From NCBI RefSeq assembly GCF_039530945.1, contig NZ_BAAAPC010000002.1:335285-399284 (forward strand): 64,000 nt of DNA. The letters are read 5' to 3'. Under the pieces are notes generated by a model. That model had not been told where the DNA came from. It worked only from the letters and a program-made list of their open reading frames with translations, and ran no database searches. Position 1 is the first letter of the stretch; each line of letters opens with the position of its first letter. This stretch comes from Nocardiopsis_C rhodophaea (GTDB lineage Bacteria; Actinomycetota; Actinomycetes; Streptosporangiales; Streptosporangiaceae). Below are positions 44,530 through 53,467 of the stretch, one piece after another. The position numbers and the translations under genes were made by a program.

Positions 44530-45179
44530 TGCGCCCGGTCCCCGTCCTGGGCGCTGTGCCCGGCCGCCGCGAGTACCGCGAACGCGCTCGGGTCGCCTGC
44601 GGCGAAGAGCCGGTACCAGGCGTCGAGCACCCGGGGTTCGTAGGTGTTTAGCCTGCCGAAGATTTCGCGGGCGAACGCAACCGGGGCGGTCGGCCCGGCG
44701 GTGATCAGGTTGCCGTCGGTCACCGCGTCCGCGTCCCGATAGTGCTCGGCGCCCGCGTACCCGGTGGCCGCGAGGTAACCGTCGGCGGCGCTGGTGTGGA
44801 CACAGTCGTCGAGCAGGCCCTCACGGGCGAGCCCCGCCGTCGCGCCGCAGATCGCGGCGACGGGCACCTCCGCCGCGAGAAAAGCCCGGGCCATGCGCGC
44901 GAACGGGGCCAGGAGCGCGGGTTCGGCGTCCCAGCTCGCCGCGCCGGCAAGGATCAGCATCCGGCTGTCGGTGGGGTGGAGGTCGCCCAGGGTGATGTCC
45001 GGCATAACGCGGACACCGCCCATGGTCTCCACGGGGTCGCGTGTCAGGCCGACCGTCACGACGTCGAACCCGCCGGACTCGCGGTGCGCCGCCCCATTGC
45101 GCAGGTGCGCGATGGCGTGCCCGACCTCCCAGTCGGCGAGGGTGTCGTAGACGGCCATGTGTACGGTGCCCTTTGTCAT
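44526..45179 (-). CDS. DJ-1/PfpI family protein (class I glutamine amidotransferase-like)
   Basis: The 217-residue protein has the flavodoxin-like fold of DJ-1/PfpI: VHMAVYDTLADWEVGHAI, VVTVGLTRDPVETMGGVRVMPDITL, MLILAGAASWD and the nucleophile elbow VAAICGATAGLAR with Cys near residue 110. Such proteins act as glyoxalase III or deglycase-like stress enzymes, or amidases; the exact reaction is not clear. It is first in the operon with the MarR gene. The mRNA seems leaderless: a -35/-10 pair overlaps two palindromes and places the start of transcription at or next to the ATG. Confidence 0.85.
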   Translation of the reverse strand: MTKGTVHMAVYDTLADWEVGHAIAHLRNGAAHRESGGFDVVTVGLTRDPVETMGGVRVMPDITLGDLHPTDSRMLILAGAASWDAEPALLAPFARMARAFLAAEVPVAAICGATAGLAREGLLDDCVHTSAADGYLAATGYAGAEHYRDADAVTDGNLITAGPTAPVAFAREIFGRLNTYEPRVLDAWYRLFAAGDPSAFAVLAAAGHSAQDGDRAQ

Positions 45180-45214
45180 GACAGGATTCTGTCGTGTTGA
45201 CAGGATATTGTCAA
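45180..45214 (-). promoter_or_regulatory. Leaderless promoter overlapped by two MarR-type palindromes
   Basis: On the minus strand TTGACA (45214-45209), 17 bases, then CAGAAT (45191-45186) and 6 bases to the ATG at 45179. Two perfect inverted repeats cover it: TTGACA-N6-TGTCAA (45197-45214) on the -35, and GACAG-N4-CTGTC (45180-45193) on the -10 and start site. A bound repressor would block RNA polymerase fully. Confidence 0.75.
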
Positions 45215-45393
45215 AATCCGAGTTGTGGAGGGTGGCGTGGATGGCGTAATGTCGCTGTCTCCAGCGATGGACCGACCGAGGAGGTGAGACCCGTTAACGC
45301 TTGTCAGGCCGGGTACTCCCACCTCTCAGCCGCGCGGTCAGATCCGACGTAGGTGACCGACGGGAGTGCCCACAGGCATCCTGAAAGGTATCC

Positions 45394-46209
45394 ATGTCGG
45401 CTTTTCCTGCGTTCCCCTCGTCCTGCGCCCCTTCCGACATCGTCCCCCGGCTCCGGGCCGCTGGCTGTGTCTTCGCCGAAGACGAGGCGGAACTGATCAT
45501 CTCCACGGCACGCACGTCGGCCGACGTCGAGGACATGGTCGAACGACGCGTCGCCGGACTTCCCCTCGAACACGTCCTCGGGTGGGCGGAGCTCTGTGAC
45601 CTGCGGTTCGCGGTCGATCCCGGCGTCTTCGTCCCGCGGCGCCGTACCGAGTTCCTCGTCGGGCAGGCCGCGGCCCTCGCCCCGCCCCGTGCCGTCGTCC
45701 TCGACCTGTGCTGCGGCTCGGGCGCCGTGGGCGCGGCCGTGGGCCGGGCCCCGTCGGTGGCGTCGGTCGAGTTGCACGCCACCGATATCGACCCCGCCGC
45801 CGTGCGGTGCGCCCGCCGCAACGTCGGTACCGTCGGTGGCCACGTGTACGAAGGCGACCTCGACGCGCCGCTGCCCGCGACGCTGCGGGGCCGCGTCGAC
45901 ATCCTGGTGGCCATCGTCCCCTACGTCCCCAGCGGTGAGGTCGGACTGCTGCCCCGAGAGGCCCGCATCCACGAGTCGCGGGTGGCGCTCGACGGCGGCG
46001 GCGACGGGCTGGACATTCTGCGGCGGGTGGCGGAGGCGGCGCCTCGGTGGTTAACGCCCGGGGGCCACCTGCTGGTCGAGACGAGTGAGCGCCAGGCGCC
46101 GTCGGCCGCTGACATCGTCGCCGCCCACGGGCTGAGTCCGCGCGTGGCCAGGTCGGAGGAGATGGAAGCCACCGTCGTCATAGGAAGGCGCGACGGCCGG
46201 CTGGGTTAG
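45394..46209 (+). CDS. PrmC/HemK-like protein N5-glutamine methyltransferase paralog with altered motif
   Basis: The 271-residue protein has a helical N-terminus with ERRVAGLPLEHVLGWAELCDLRFAVDPGVFVPRRRTEFLV, as in PrmC, then a SAM-binding domain with motif I VLDLCCGSGAVGAAV and acidic motif LHATDIDPAAV. The catalytic NPPY element of PrmC, which I recall as NVPY in this actinobacterial subfamily, reads IVPYVPS here: residue 174 is Ile (ATC at 45913-45915; AAC would encode Asn). PrmC methylates the GGQ glutamine of release factors; this paralog's target is unknown and its activity doubtful. The ATG follows GAAAGG. Confidence 0.8.
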   Translation: MSAFPAFPSSCAPSDIVPRLRAAGCVFAEDEAELIISTARTSADVEDMVERRVAGLPLEHVLGWAELCDLRFAVDPGVFVPRRRTEFLVGQAAALAPPRAVVLDLCCGSGAVGAAVGRAPSVASVELHATDIDPAAVRCARRNVGTVGGHVYEGDLDAPLPATLRGRVDILVAIVPYVPSGEVGLLPREARIHESRVALDGGGDGLDILRRVAEAAPRWLTPGGHLLVETSERQAPSAADIVAAHGLSPRVARSEEMEATVVIGRRDGRLG

Positions 46210-46222
46210 GCGGACGGGCCGG

Positions 46223-47062
46223 TCAGTTCCTCTGGTGGTGCCGCCGCGTGCGGGCCGTCCGTCGGGGCCGCCGGTAGAGCCGGTTGCGCCGGGCCTGGCG
46301 GCGCATGTCCCACAGGTAGGCGCGCATCGGGAGGGTGCGGACGGTCATTGGGAAGCGGGGGTAGACCGTGCGCAGCACGGCGAACAGGCGGTCGAATGTG
46401 CGCTGCCGCTTCGCGCTCCAGGCCAGGCCGAGTTGCTCGCGGATGCGCGGTGGCAGCAGCCCCGCCGCCAGGAAGCCCTGTAGGCGGACGAACGGCCGGA
46501 GCAGAGGGTTGGCCGGGTTGAACAGGGAGCGGGTGATCGCCCGTGCGGAGTCGTCGACCTCCATCGAGGCGATCATCCGCTCCCAGTAGGCGTCGAACTC
46601 GGCGCGGCTCGAAGGCCAGGTATCCCGAGGACAGCCGAGCGACGTGGCGAAGATCGACGCCTGCTGGTACGCGGCGTCCTTCTCCTCCGGCGCGAGAGGG
46701 CCCAGGGTCAGTTCGTAGAGCCGCGTGCCCGAGTCGTACAGGGTGGCGGCGACCCACAGCTGGAGGTCCGGGTCGAGGGCGTCGTAGCCGGGGCCGTTGA
46801 CCTTCGTGTGCATGGCCCGGACGATCCGGGCGACCCGTTCGGCCTCCTCCCTGGTGCCGAAGACCTGCCCGTAGACGAAGGTGAGTGTGCCGCGCAACCG
46901 GTTGACCGGCCGGACCGCGAAGTCGCTGTGCTCGTACACGCCTCGGCTCACGGCGGGGTGGGCCACCTGCATGAGGACCGCGTACCCGGCTCCGCCGAGG
47001 ACGACGGCCTCGCGGTTGATCCGCCGGATCGGCGCGTTCTCTCGGAACAGACCTGGAGTCAT
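46223..47062 (-). CDS. MpaB-family oxygenase-like protein (DUF2236)
   Basis: The 279-residue all-helical protein matches the DUF2236/MpaB family related to rubber oxygenase: INREAVVLGGAGYAVLMQVAHPAVSRGVYEHSDF with a likely heme-ligand His in AHP, RLRGTLTFVYGQVFGTREEAERVARIVRAMHTKVNG, DPDLQLWVAATLYDSGTRLYE, SRAEFDAYWERMI. Family members bind b-type heme; some cleave polyisoprene, most substrates are unknown. The last 35 residues are very Arg-rich. It converges on the PrmC-like gene with only 13 bases between them. Confidence 0.85.
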   Translation of the reverse strand: MTPGLFRENAPIRRINREAVVLGGAGYAVLMQVAHPAVSRGVYEHSDFAVRPVNRLRGTLTFVYGQVFGTREEAERVARIVRAMHTKVNGPGYDALDPDLQLWVAATLYDSGTRLYELTLGPLAPEEKDAAYQQASIFATSLGCPRDTWPSSRAEFDAYWERMIASMEVDDSARAITRSLFNPANPLLRPFVRLQGFLAAGLLPPRIREQLGLAWSAKRQRTFDRLFAVLRTVYPRFPMTVRTLPMRAYLWDMRRQARRNRLYRRPRRTARTRRHHQRN

Positions 47063-47373
47063 GCGTCAAGCTTAGAACTCTGCCCCCGTGGTGTGCCTCA
47101 TGGGAAAAAGGTGCGGCACGGAGTGTCGTCGTCTGGTGTGCCGCTGGTGGTTTTTTGTCGTCTGTCGCTTTTGGCGTATTCGGGAGTGGTGATTACTGGG
47201 CCCGGTGGGAAAAAGGTGGAGCCAGCGGGTGGTGGGATGATGGGAAATATATGCGGTTTCAGGTTTGTCACAAATCGCCGTTATGTCTTATCTCTGTCGT
47301 CGGTGCAATGTTCTGCTGTCCGGTATCGCAACCGGTCTGAGTAGGCGCGATCCGCTGATCTCTGGAATCGGCT
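47063..47373. other. Intergenic region upstream of the oligopeptide importer
   Basis: No gene. The DNA is less GC-rich than average, especially 47140-47330. A 13-bp direct repeat TGGGAAAAAGGTG occurs at 47101-47113 and 47206-47218, exactly 105 bases (ten helical turns) apart. The promoter of the importer operon must lie here. Confidence 0.45.
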
Positions 47374-47391
47374 ATGAGAAGGATGGGAACC

Positions 47392-49155
47392 GTGCTCAAG
47401 CGAAAATCGGTGACCGGACTCGCCGCGGTGCTGACTGCCGCGGCGATGGTGGCCACCGCATGTACCGGCGGCAATGGCGGCGACGGTGAGGTCCGCGGGT
47501 GGGAGGACTGCTCGGAGGATCCGAACACCTGCAATAGTGGTGAACGTGCCGAGGGAGGCGAGATCACCTGGATGGTGAATTCGGTCCCCGGGGCGTGGAG
47601 CTTGATCTCACCCGAGGGTGGCAGTGTCTACACCTCCCAGATGCTCGAAGGCGTGCTGCCCTATGTCGGGCAGTGGGCGCCCGACGGCGAGACCTACGAA
47701 CACAACATGGACCTGCTCGCCGAGGAACCGGAACTCTTGGGCGAGGATCCCTTCCGCTTCCAGTTCAAGCTCCGCCCCGAAGCGGTGTGGGATGACGGCA
47801 CGCCCATCACCGCTGACGACTTCGAGGTCACCTGGAAGATGGCGACCAGCCCCGCTGAGGGCCACTGCGACGGCTGCACCTCGCGTTCGCCCGAGGAGTA
47901 CGACAACGTCGAGAAGGTCGAGGGCAGCGACGACGGCAAAACGGTCACGGTCACCCTCAAGGAGGGCAAGGCCAACCCCGAATGGTTCGGCTTCCTCGAC
48001 GCCCACGGGATCTCGGGCGGGCTGCACCCGGCTCACCTCGCCGAGGAGCAGGGTCTCGACGTCGATGACCCCAAGGACCTCGGCGAGTACTTCCAGTGGC
48101 TGAACGGGACGCGACCCGAGTACTCCGGCGGCCCCTACAAGATCGTCGAGGGCGACCTGGAGCGGCAGGTCATCAAGGAGCCGAACGAGAACTACTACGG
48201 CACGACCGATCCGACACTCGACAAGGTCATCATCCGCTTCATCCAGGACGAGAGCACCTGGGTTCCGGCCCTGAGCAACGGCGAGATCGACGGCGGCAAC
48301 CCGGCCCAGTACAACGCCGACATCATCGAGCAGATCAAGGGCATGGGCACGGTCTACTTCGACATCGGCCCGGGACCGAGCTGGGAGCACATCGACCTCA
48401 ACACCGAGAACAAGTGGCTGAAGGACGTCGAGCTGCGCCGCGCCATCTTCACCGCCATCGACGTCAGCGAGATCGCGGAACGGAACTTCGGCGCCGGGTT
48501 CCCCGACTTCAAGGTCAAGACCAACCACGTCTTCAGCGCCGACAGCCCGTACCACCAGGACCTCATCTCCGAGACCGGGCAGGGCAGCGGCGACGTCGAG
48601 GCGGCCAAGAAGATCCTTACCGACGCCGGGTACGAGCTCGACGGCGACACCCTCACCAAGGACGGCGACAAGGTCGGGCCGTTCCGCCTGCGCGCGACCG
48701 ACACCGTCACCCGCAGCACCTCCATGCAGATCATCCAGTCGCAGCTGTCCGACATCGGCGTCACGACCAACATCGAGGTGACCGACGACCTCGGCGCCAT
48801 GCTCGGCGGCCAGGACTACGACATCGCGCAGTTCGGGTGGAGCGGCAACCCGTTCTTCACCTCCAGCCCGTCGCAGTACTGGCACAGTGAGAGCGGCAGC
48901 AACTTCGGCAAGTACTCCAACGAGAAGGTCGACGAGCTCGTGGAGAAGGTGCAGGCCGCGACCACGCTCGACGAGGCCGCCGAGTACGCCAACCAGGCCG
49001 CCGAGCTCGTGGTCCAGGACGCCTACGTCCTGCCCATCCTGCATGAGCCGAACTACGCCTTCGTCAACGAGGGGTACGTCAACATCCGCGACAACCGGCA
49101 GTCCGCCAACCGCGCGCAGTACAACATCGGAGCCTGGGGACAGGTAGCCGAGTAG
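47392..49155 (+). CDS. Oligopeptide/dipeptide ABC transporter substrate-binding lipoprotein
   Basis: The protein of about 587 residues is a cluster C (SBP_bac_5) binding protein. It has a lipoprotein signal peptide (LKRKSVTGLAAVLTAAAMVATAC, lipobox ending in Cys), then PDGETYEHNMDLLAEEP, FRFQFKLRPEAVWDDGTPITADDFEVTWKM, GPYKIVEGD, WLKDVELRRAIFTAIDVSEIAE and a C-terminal AYVLPILHEPNYAFVNEGYVNI. It binds peptides outside the membrane and delivers them to the permeases encoded next. GTG 47392 with GAAGGA nine bases upstream is my preferred start; ATG 47374 would add six residues. First gene of the operon. Confidence 0.9.
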   Translation: MLKRKSVTGLAAVLTAAAMVATACTGGNGGDGEVRGWEDCSEDPNTCNSGERAEGGEITWMVNSVPGAWSLISPEGGSVYTSQMLEGVLPYVGQWAPDGETYEHNMDLLAEEPELLGEDPFRFQFKLRPEAVWDDGTPITADDFEVTWKMATSPAEGHCDGCTSRSPEEYDNVEKVEGSDDGKTVTVTLKEGKANPEWFGFLDAHGISGGLHPAHLAEEQGLDVDDPKDLGEYFQWLNGTRPEYSGGPYKIVEGDLERQVIKEPNENYYGTTDPTLDKVIIRFIQDESTWVPALSNGEIDGGNPAQYNADIIEQIKGMGTVYFDIGPGPSWEHIDLNTENKWLKDVELRRAIFTAIDVSEIAERNFGAGFPDFKVKTNHVFSADSPYHQDLISETGQGSGDVEAAKKILTDAGYELDGDTLTKDGDKVGPFRLRATDTVTRSTSMQIIQSQLSDIGVTTNIEVTDDLGAMLGGQDYDIAQFGWSGNPFFTSSPSQYWHSESGSNFGKYSNEKVDELVEKVQAATTLDEAAEYANQAAELVVQDAYVLPILHEPNYAFVNEGYVNIRDNRQSANRAQYNIGAWGQVAE

Positions 49156-49270
49156 CGGTCCGTCGCCGCCGGCCGGCGCTGTACCCGCTTGCGACACGGC
49201 CGGGCCCGGCCAACCCCGACGTTCCGGGCCCGGTCGCCCTCCCGGCGACCCCGTGAAGGGAACCATCCCC

Positions 49271-50281
49271 ATGCTCGTCTACACCATGCGGCGGCTTCTG
49301 GGCACGATCCCCGTGCTCCTCGCGGCCTCCCTGCTGTCGTTCCTGCTCATCGACGTGTCCGGGGACCCCCTTGCCGACCTGCTCATCCAGCAACCCCCGC
49401 CCTCGCCCGAGGTGATCGAACAGGAGCGGGAGCGCCTCTACCTCGACCGCGGCATGGCCGAGCGGTACGTGCTGTGGCTGACGGGAATCGGTGGCAACGG
49501 CGACATCGGCCTACTTCAGGGCAAGTTCGGGCCGTCGGTGCAGGGTCCGCACTACGACATCGGCGAGCACATCGCCGCGCGGCTCGCCACCACGATGCGC
49601 CTGGTCACCGTGGCGGTGCTGCTGGCCCTCGGACTGGCCATCGTCTCGGGCGTCATCAGCGCGATGCGCCAGTACTCCATGATCGACTACACCCTGACCT
49701 TCATCGGCTTCCTCGCGCTCGCCATGCCGACGTTCTGGCTGGCCGCGCTGGTCAAGGAGGCCGGAGTATGGGTCAACCAGCAGGCCGGCGTGCGGCTCTT
49801 CGCCACCATCGGCGCCTCGTCGCCCGACACCCGCGGCTTCACCCCGCTCGAACATCTGAGTGACATGGCCGCGCACCTCGTGCTGCCCACGCTCGCCCTG
49901 ATGCTGACCGGGTACGCGGCCTGGAGCCGCTACCAGCGCACCTCCATGCTGGAAGTGCTCAACAGCGACTACGTGCGGCTCGCGCGCGCCAAGGGCCTGC
50001 CCAACCGGGTGGTGATGCGCCGCCACGCGCTGCGCACCGCACTCATCCCGCTGACCACCGTGGCGGCGGTGACCATCGCTGGGATCATCGACGGGGTCGT
50101 CCTCACCGAGACCGTCTTCCAATGGCGCGGGCTGGGCGACTTCTTCGTCGAGGCGATCAAGAACAGCGACTCCTATGCGCTCATGGGGTGGCTGATGCTG
50201 AGCGGCGTCATCGTCATCACCGCCAACCTCGTCGCCGACCTCCTCTACGCCGTTCTCGACCCGAGGATTCGCTATGAGTGA
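49271..50281 (+). CDS. Oligopeptide ABC transporter permease (OppB-like)
   Basis: The 336-residue protein has six membrane helices, with the N-terminal MLVYTMRRLLGTIPVLLAASLLSFLLIDVSGDP of OppB/DppB permeases and the EAA loop SDYVRLARAKGLPNRVVMRRHALRTALIPLTT that contacts the ATPase. A longer periplasmic insert lies after the first helix. The ATG at 49271 follows AAGGGA. Its 3' end overlaps the OppC-like gene by 8 bases. Confidence 0.9.
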   Translation: MLVYTMRRLLGTIPVLLAASLLSFLLIDVSGDPLADLLIQQPPPSPEVIEQERERLYLDRGMAERYVLWLTGIGGNGDIGLLQGKFGPSVQGPHYDIGEHIAARLATTMRLVTVAVLLALGLAIVSGVISAMRQYSMIDYTLTFIGFLALAMPTFWLAALVKEAGVWVNQQAGVRLFATIGASSPDTRGFTPLEHLSDMAAHLVLPTLALMLTGYAAWSRYQRTSMLEVLNSDYVRLARAKGLPNRVVMRRHALRTALIPLTTVAAVTIAGIIDGVVLTETVFQWRGLGDFFVEAIKNSDSYALMGWLMLSGVIVITANLVADLLYAVLDPRIRYE

Positions 50282-51224
50282 CACCGAAGGCCGCGCGACG
50301 GACCACGCGACCGACGACCCGGTCCCGGGGCGGGGCGCCGGGGCCGAGCCGGTGGCCACCTCGCGGCAACGCGGTCAGACCCGGGTCATCATGACGCGCT
50401 TCCTGCGCCACCGCCCGGCCGTGGTCAGTCTCGTCCTGCTCATCGCCATCGCCGCGTTCGCGTTCCTCGGCCCCTATGTGTGGACGTGGGACCACCTGGT
50501 GCACCGGGAGATCCCGGGCAACCAGCCGCCGAGCCTCGACCACCCGTTGGGGACCACCAGTGCCGGCCACGACATCCTCGGCCAGCTGATGCGCGGGACC
50601 CAGCAGACCCTGAAGGTGGCGCTGACCGTGTCCCTGCTCGCGACGGTCGTCGGATCGGTGTGGGGTGCGGTGGCCGGCTACCTGCGCGGCTGGCCCGACG
50701 CCATCATGATGCGGGTCGTCGACGTGATGCTCGTGGTGCCCCTGCTGGTCGTCGTCTCCGCCATCGGCGGCAACTTCCGGGGCGGCACGACCTGGTACGC
50801 GGTCGCGCTCATCATCGCCGCGTTCTCCTGGACCACGATCTCGCGGGTGGTGCGCGGGGTGGTGCTGTCCCTGCGCGAGCAGGAGTTCGTGGAGGCGGCC
50901 CGAGCGGCGGGCGCATCGGGCGCGCGGATCGTGTTCCGGCACCTGCTGCCGAACGCCGCGGGCCCGATCATCGTGGCGGCGACGCTGCTGATCGCGGTGG
51001 CGATCCTGCTGGAGGCGTCGATGTCGTTCCTCGGGTTCGGCATCCAGTCGCCGGACATCTCACTGGGACTCATGGTCGACAACGCGAAGACGGCGGCGTT
51101 CACGCGGCCGTGGCTCTTCTATCCGCCAGGCCTGATCATCGTGCTGATCTGCCTGACGATCAATTTCATCGGCGACGGACTCCGGGACGCTCTCGACCCC
51201 CGGCAGACGATGGTGCGGAGATGA
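50274..51224 (+). CDS. Oligopeptide ABC transporter permease (OppC-like)
   Basis: The 316-residue protein has a hydrophilic N-terminus of about 45 residues, six membrane helices, the OppC landmark DHPLGTTSAGHDILGQLMRGTQQTLKVALT and the EAA loop QEFVEAARAAGASGARIVFRHLLPNAAGPIIV. It pairs with the OppB-like subunit to form the channel. Overlaps at both ends (8 bases upstream, 4 bases ATGA downstream) show tight co-translation. Confidence 0.92.
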   Translation: MSDTEGRATDHATDDPVPGRGAGAEPVATSRQRGQTRVIMTRFLRHRPAVVSLVLLIAIAAFAFLGPYVWTWDHLVHREIPGNQPPSLDHPLGTTSAGHDILGQLMRGTQQTLKVALTVSLLATVVGSVWGAVAGYLRGWPDAIMMRVVDVMLVVPLLVVVSAIGGNFRGGTTWYAVALIIAAFSWTTISRVVRGVVLSLREQEFVEAARAAGASGARIVFRHLLPNAAGPIIVAATLLIAVAILLEASMSFLGFGIQSPDISLGLMVDNAKTAAFTRPWLFYPPGLIIVLICLTINFIGDGLRDALDPRQTMVRR

Positions 51225-53467
51225 CGGTGGTGGGGGAGATGACGACGATGGACACGCACATCCCGGGCGCGGGAGCGGCGGCGGAGCGCGAGACCGTGCT
51301 GGAGGTCGACGACCTGACCGTTGGTTTTCCCACCGACGACGGCCTGGTGCGGGCCGTTCGGGGGGTCTCCTACCGGCTGCGTCGGGGTGAGGCGCTGGGC
51401 ATCGTGGGCGAGTCCGGCTCGGGCAAGTCGGTGACGTCCCTGGCGATCATGGGCCTGCTGCCCCGAACGGCCCAGATCGCCGGGTCCGCGCGGGTGCTGG
51501 GCCAGGAGATGGTCGGGCTCGACGACGAGCGGATCAGCAAGGTGCGCGGGAACAACATCGCGATGATCTTCCAGGACCCGCTGACCTCGCTCAACCCCGT
51601 GTACACGGTGGGTCGGCAGATCGCCGAGGCGGTCCGTGCGCACCACGACGTCAGCGAGCGGCAGGCCCGGTCCCGGGCGGTGGAACTGCTGGACATCGTC
51701 GGTATTCCGTTCCCCGAGCAGCGGGTGCGGTCCTATCCGCACGAGCTGTCGGGCGGCATGCGGCAGCGGGTGGTGATCGCGATCGCGATGGCCAACGACC
51801 CGGACGTGATCATCGCCGACGAGCCGACCACCGCGCTCGACGTGACCGTGCAGGCCCAGGTGCTGGAGGCGCTGGAGACCGCGCGGGACCGGACCGGGGC
51901 GGCGCTGGTGCTCATCACCCACGACCTGGGCGTGATCGCCGGGCACGTCGACCGGGTCGCGGTGATGTACGCGGGGCGGATCGTGGAGACCGGCAGCGTC
52001 GACGAGGTCTTCCACCGCCCGCGCATGCCCTACACGCTGGGATTGCTCGGCGGAGTGCCGAGGATGGACGAGTCCCGGTATCAACGGCTCACCCCGATCC
52101 TGGGCACACCTCCGTCGATGCTGGACCTGCCGCCGGGGTGCGCGTTCGCCCCGCGCTGCCCGATGGCCGAGGAGATATGCGTGCGCGAGGAGCCGCCCCT
52201 GGCGGTGCCGGAGTCCGGCGGCGGAGGTGCGGGCGGCGGCGCGGCTGTCGGCAGCGATCCCCGGGTGCACGCGGCCGCGTGCCACTTCCGCGACCGGCTG
52301 GGGGAGACGCGGCCGGCGGAGCTGTTCCAACCGACGGCGATCGACGCCGAGAGTATCGAGGCGGTCCGCGCGGTGAAGGCGGCGGGGGCACAGGGCGCGG
52401 CCGACGCGGAAGCCGCCCCGCGGGCTCCCGTCGGACGCCGCGCGCAGGCCGGCCCGGGAGAACCCCTGCTCACCGCCGACGAGCTGGTCAAGCACTTCCC
52501 GGTCCGCTCGAAGGGCATCATCAGGCGCGGTGTCGGGGAGATCCACGCCGTCTGCGGGGTCTCCCTGGAGCTGCGCGCGGAGGAGACCCTCGCGCTGGTG
52601 GGGGAGTCCGGCTGCGGAAAGTCGACCACCGCGCGGCTTTTGCTGCGGCTGATCCCGGCGACAGCGGGCGACGTGCGCTACGGGGACCGGCGGCTGACCG
52701 GCCTCACGGGTGGGGCGATGCGGCCGCTGCGGCGGGACCTGCAGATCGTGTTCCAGGACCCCTTCGCGTCGCTCGACCCGCGCATGACCGTCTTCGAGAT
52801 CATCGCCGAGCCGCTGCGCATCCACCGCCTGTTCGGAGACGACGGCGGCGACAGGGTGCGTGACCTGCTCCGCACGGTCGGACTCAACCCCGAACACGGG
52901 TCGCGCTACCCGCACGAGTTCTCCGGCGGGCAGCGCCAGCGGATCGGAATCGCGCGTGCGCTGGCACTGCGCCCGAAGGTGCTCATCCTCGACGAGCCCG
53001 TCTCGGCGCTCGACGTGTCGATCCAGGCCGGAGTGATCAACCTGCTGGAGGACCTGCAGGCGGAGTTCGGGCTGTCGTACCTCTTCGTCTCGCACGACCT
53101 GTCGGTGGTGCGGCACATCGCCGACCGGGTGGCGGTGATGTACCTGGGCAAGATTGTCGAGACGGGCACAACTGACCAGCTTTTCACGGCCGCGGCCCAC
53201 CCCTACACCCAGGCGCTGATCTCCGCTATCCCGCTGCCCGACCCGCGCAAGGAGCGGACGCGCCAACGCATCCTGGTGACGGGCGATGTGCCGAGCCCCG
53301 CGGCGCCGCCGTCCGGCTGCCGGTTCCGGACGCGCTGCCCGAAGTACGCCGACGAGCTGTCGGACTCGGAGCGGAGCCGCTGCGACGAGGAGGTCCCCGC
53401 GCTCGTCGACCGCGGTCACGGGCACGCCTCCGCCTGCCACTATGCTCAGGCGCGCACCCTGGTCTGA
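51221..53467 (+). CDS. Fused OppD-OppF ATPase with two nucleotide-binding domains
   Basis: The 748-residue protein carries both ATPases of a peptide importer. NBD1 (about 20-330): Walker A GESGSGKSVTS (about 63), signature LSGGMRQRVVIAIAMA, Walker B IIADEPTTALD, then the OppD C-terminal cysteine region GCAFAPRCPMAEEIC. A linker rich in Ala and Gly (about 335-420) follows. NBD2 (about 425-745): Walker A GESGCGKSTTA, signature FSGGQRQRIGIARALA, Walker B LILDEPVSALDVS, and SGCRFRTRCPKYADELSDSERSRC. Such cysteine motifs near the C-termini often hold a 4Fe-4S cluster in Opp/Dpp ATPases. The ATG overlaps the OppC stop as ATGA. OppD and OppF are more often separate genes. Confidence 0.93.
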   Translation: MTVVGEMTTMDTHIPGAGAAAERETVLEVDDLTVGFPTDDGLVRAVRGVSYRLRRGEALGIVGESGSGKSVTSLAIMGLLPRTAQIAGSARVLGQEMVGLDDERISKVRGNNIAMIFQDPLTSLNPVYTVGRQIAEAVRAHHDVSERQARSRAVELLDIVGIPFPEQRVRSYPHELSGGMRQRVVIAIAMANDPDVIIADEPTTALDVTVQAQVLEALETARDRTGAALVLITHDLGVIAGHVDRVAVMYAGRIVETGSVDEVFHRPRMPYTLGLLGGVPRMDESRYQRLTPILGTPPSMLDLPPGCAFAPRCPMAEEICVREEPPLAVPESGGGGAGGGAAVGSDPRVHAAACHFRDRLGETRPAELFQPTAIDAESIEAVRAVKAAGAQGAADAEAAPRAPVGRRAQAGPGEPLLTADELVKHFPVRSKGIIRRGVGEIHAVCGVSLELRAEETLALVGESGCGKSTTARLLLRLIPATAGDVRYGDRRLTGLTGGAMRPLRRDLQIVFQDPFASLDPRMTVFEIIAEPLRIHRLFGDDGGDRVRDLLRTVGLNPEHGSRYPHEFSGGQRQRIGIARALALRPKVLILDEPVSALDVSIQAGVINLLEDLQAEFGLSYLFVSHDLSVVRHIADRVAVMYLGKIVETGTTDQLFTAAAHPYTQALISAIPLPDPRKERTRQRILVTGDVPSPAAPPSGCRFRTRCPKYADELSDSERSRCDEEVPALVDRGHGHASACHYAQARTLV

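Noticed and set aside
50480..51220. Upstream extension of the fused OppDF frame
   Set aside because: It is the shifted frame of the OppC-like permease gene. The ATG at 51221 overlaps the permease stop in the usual coupled way.
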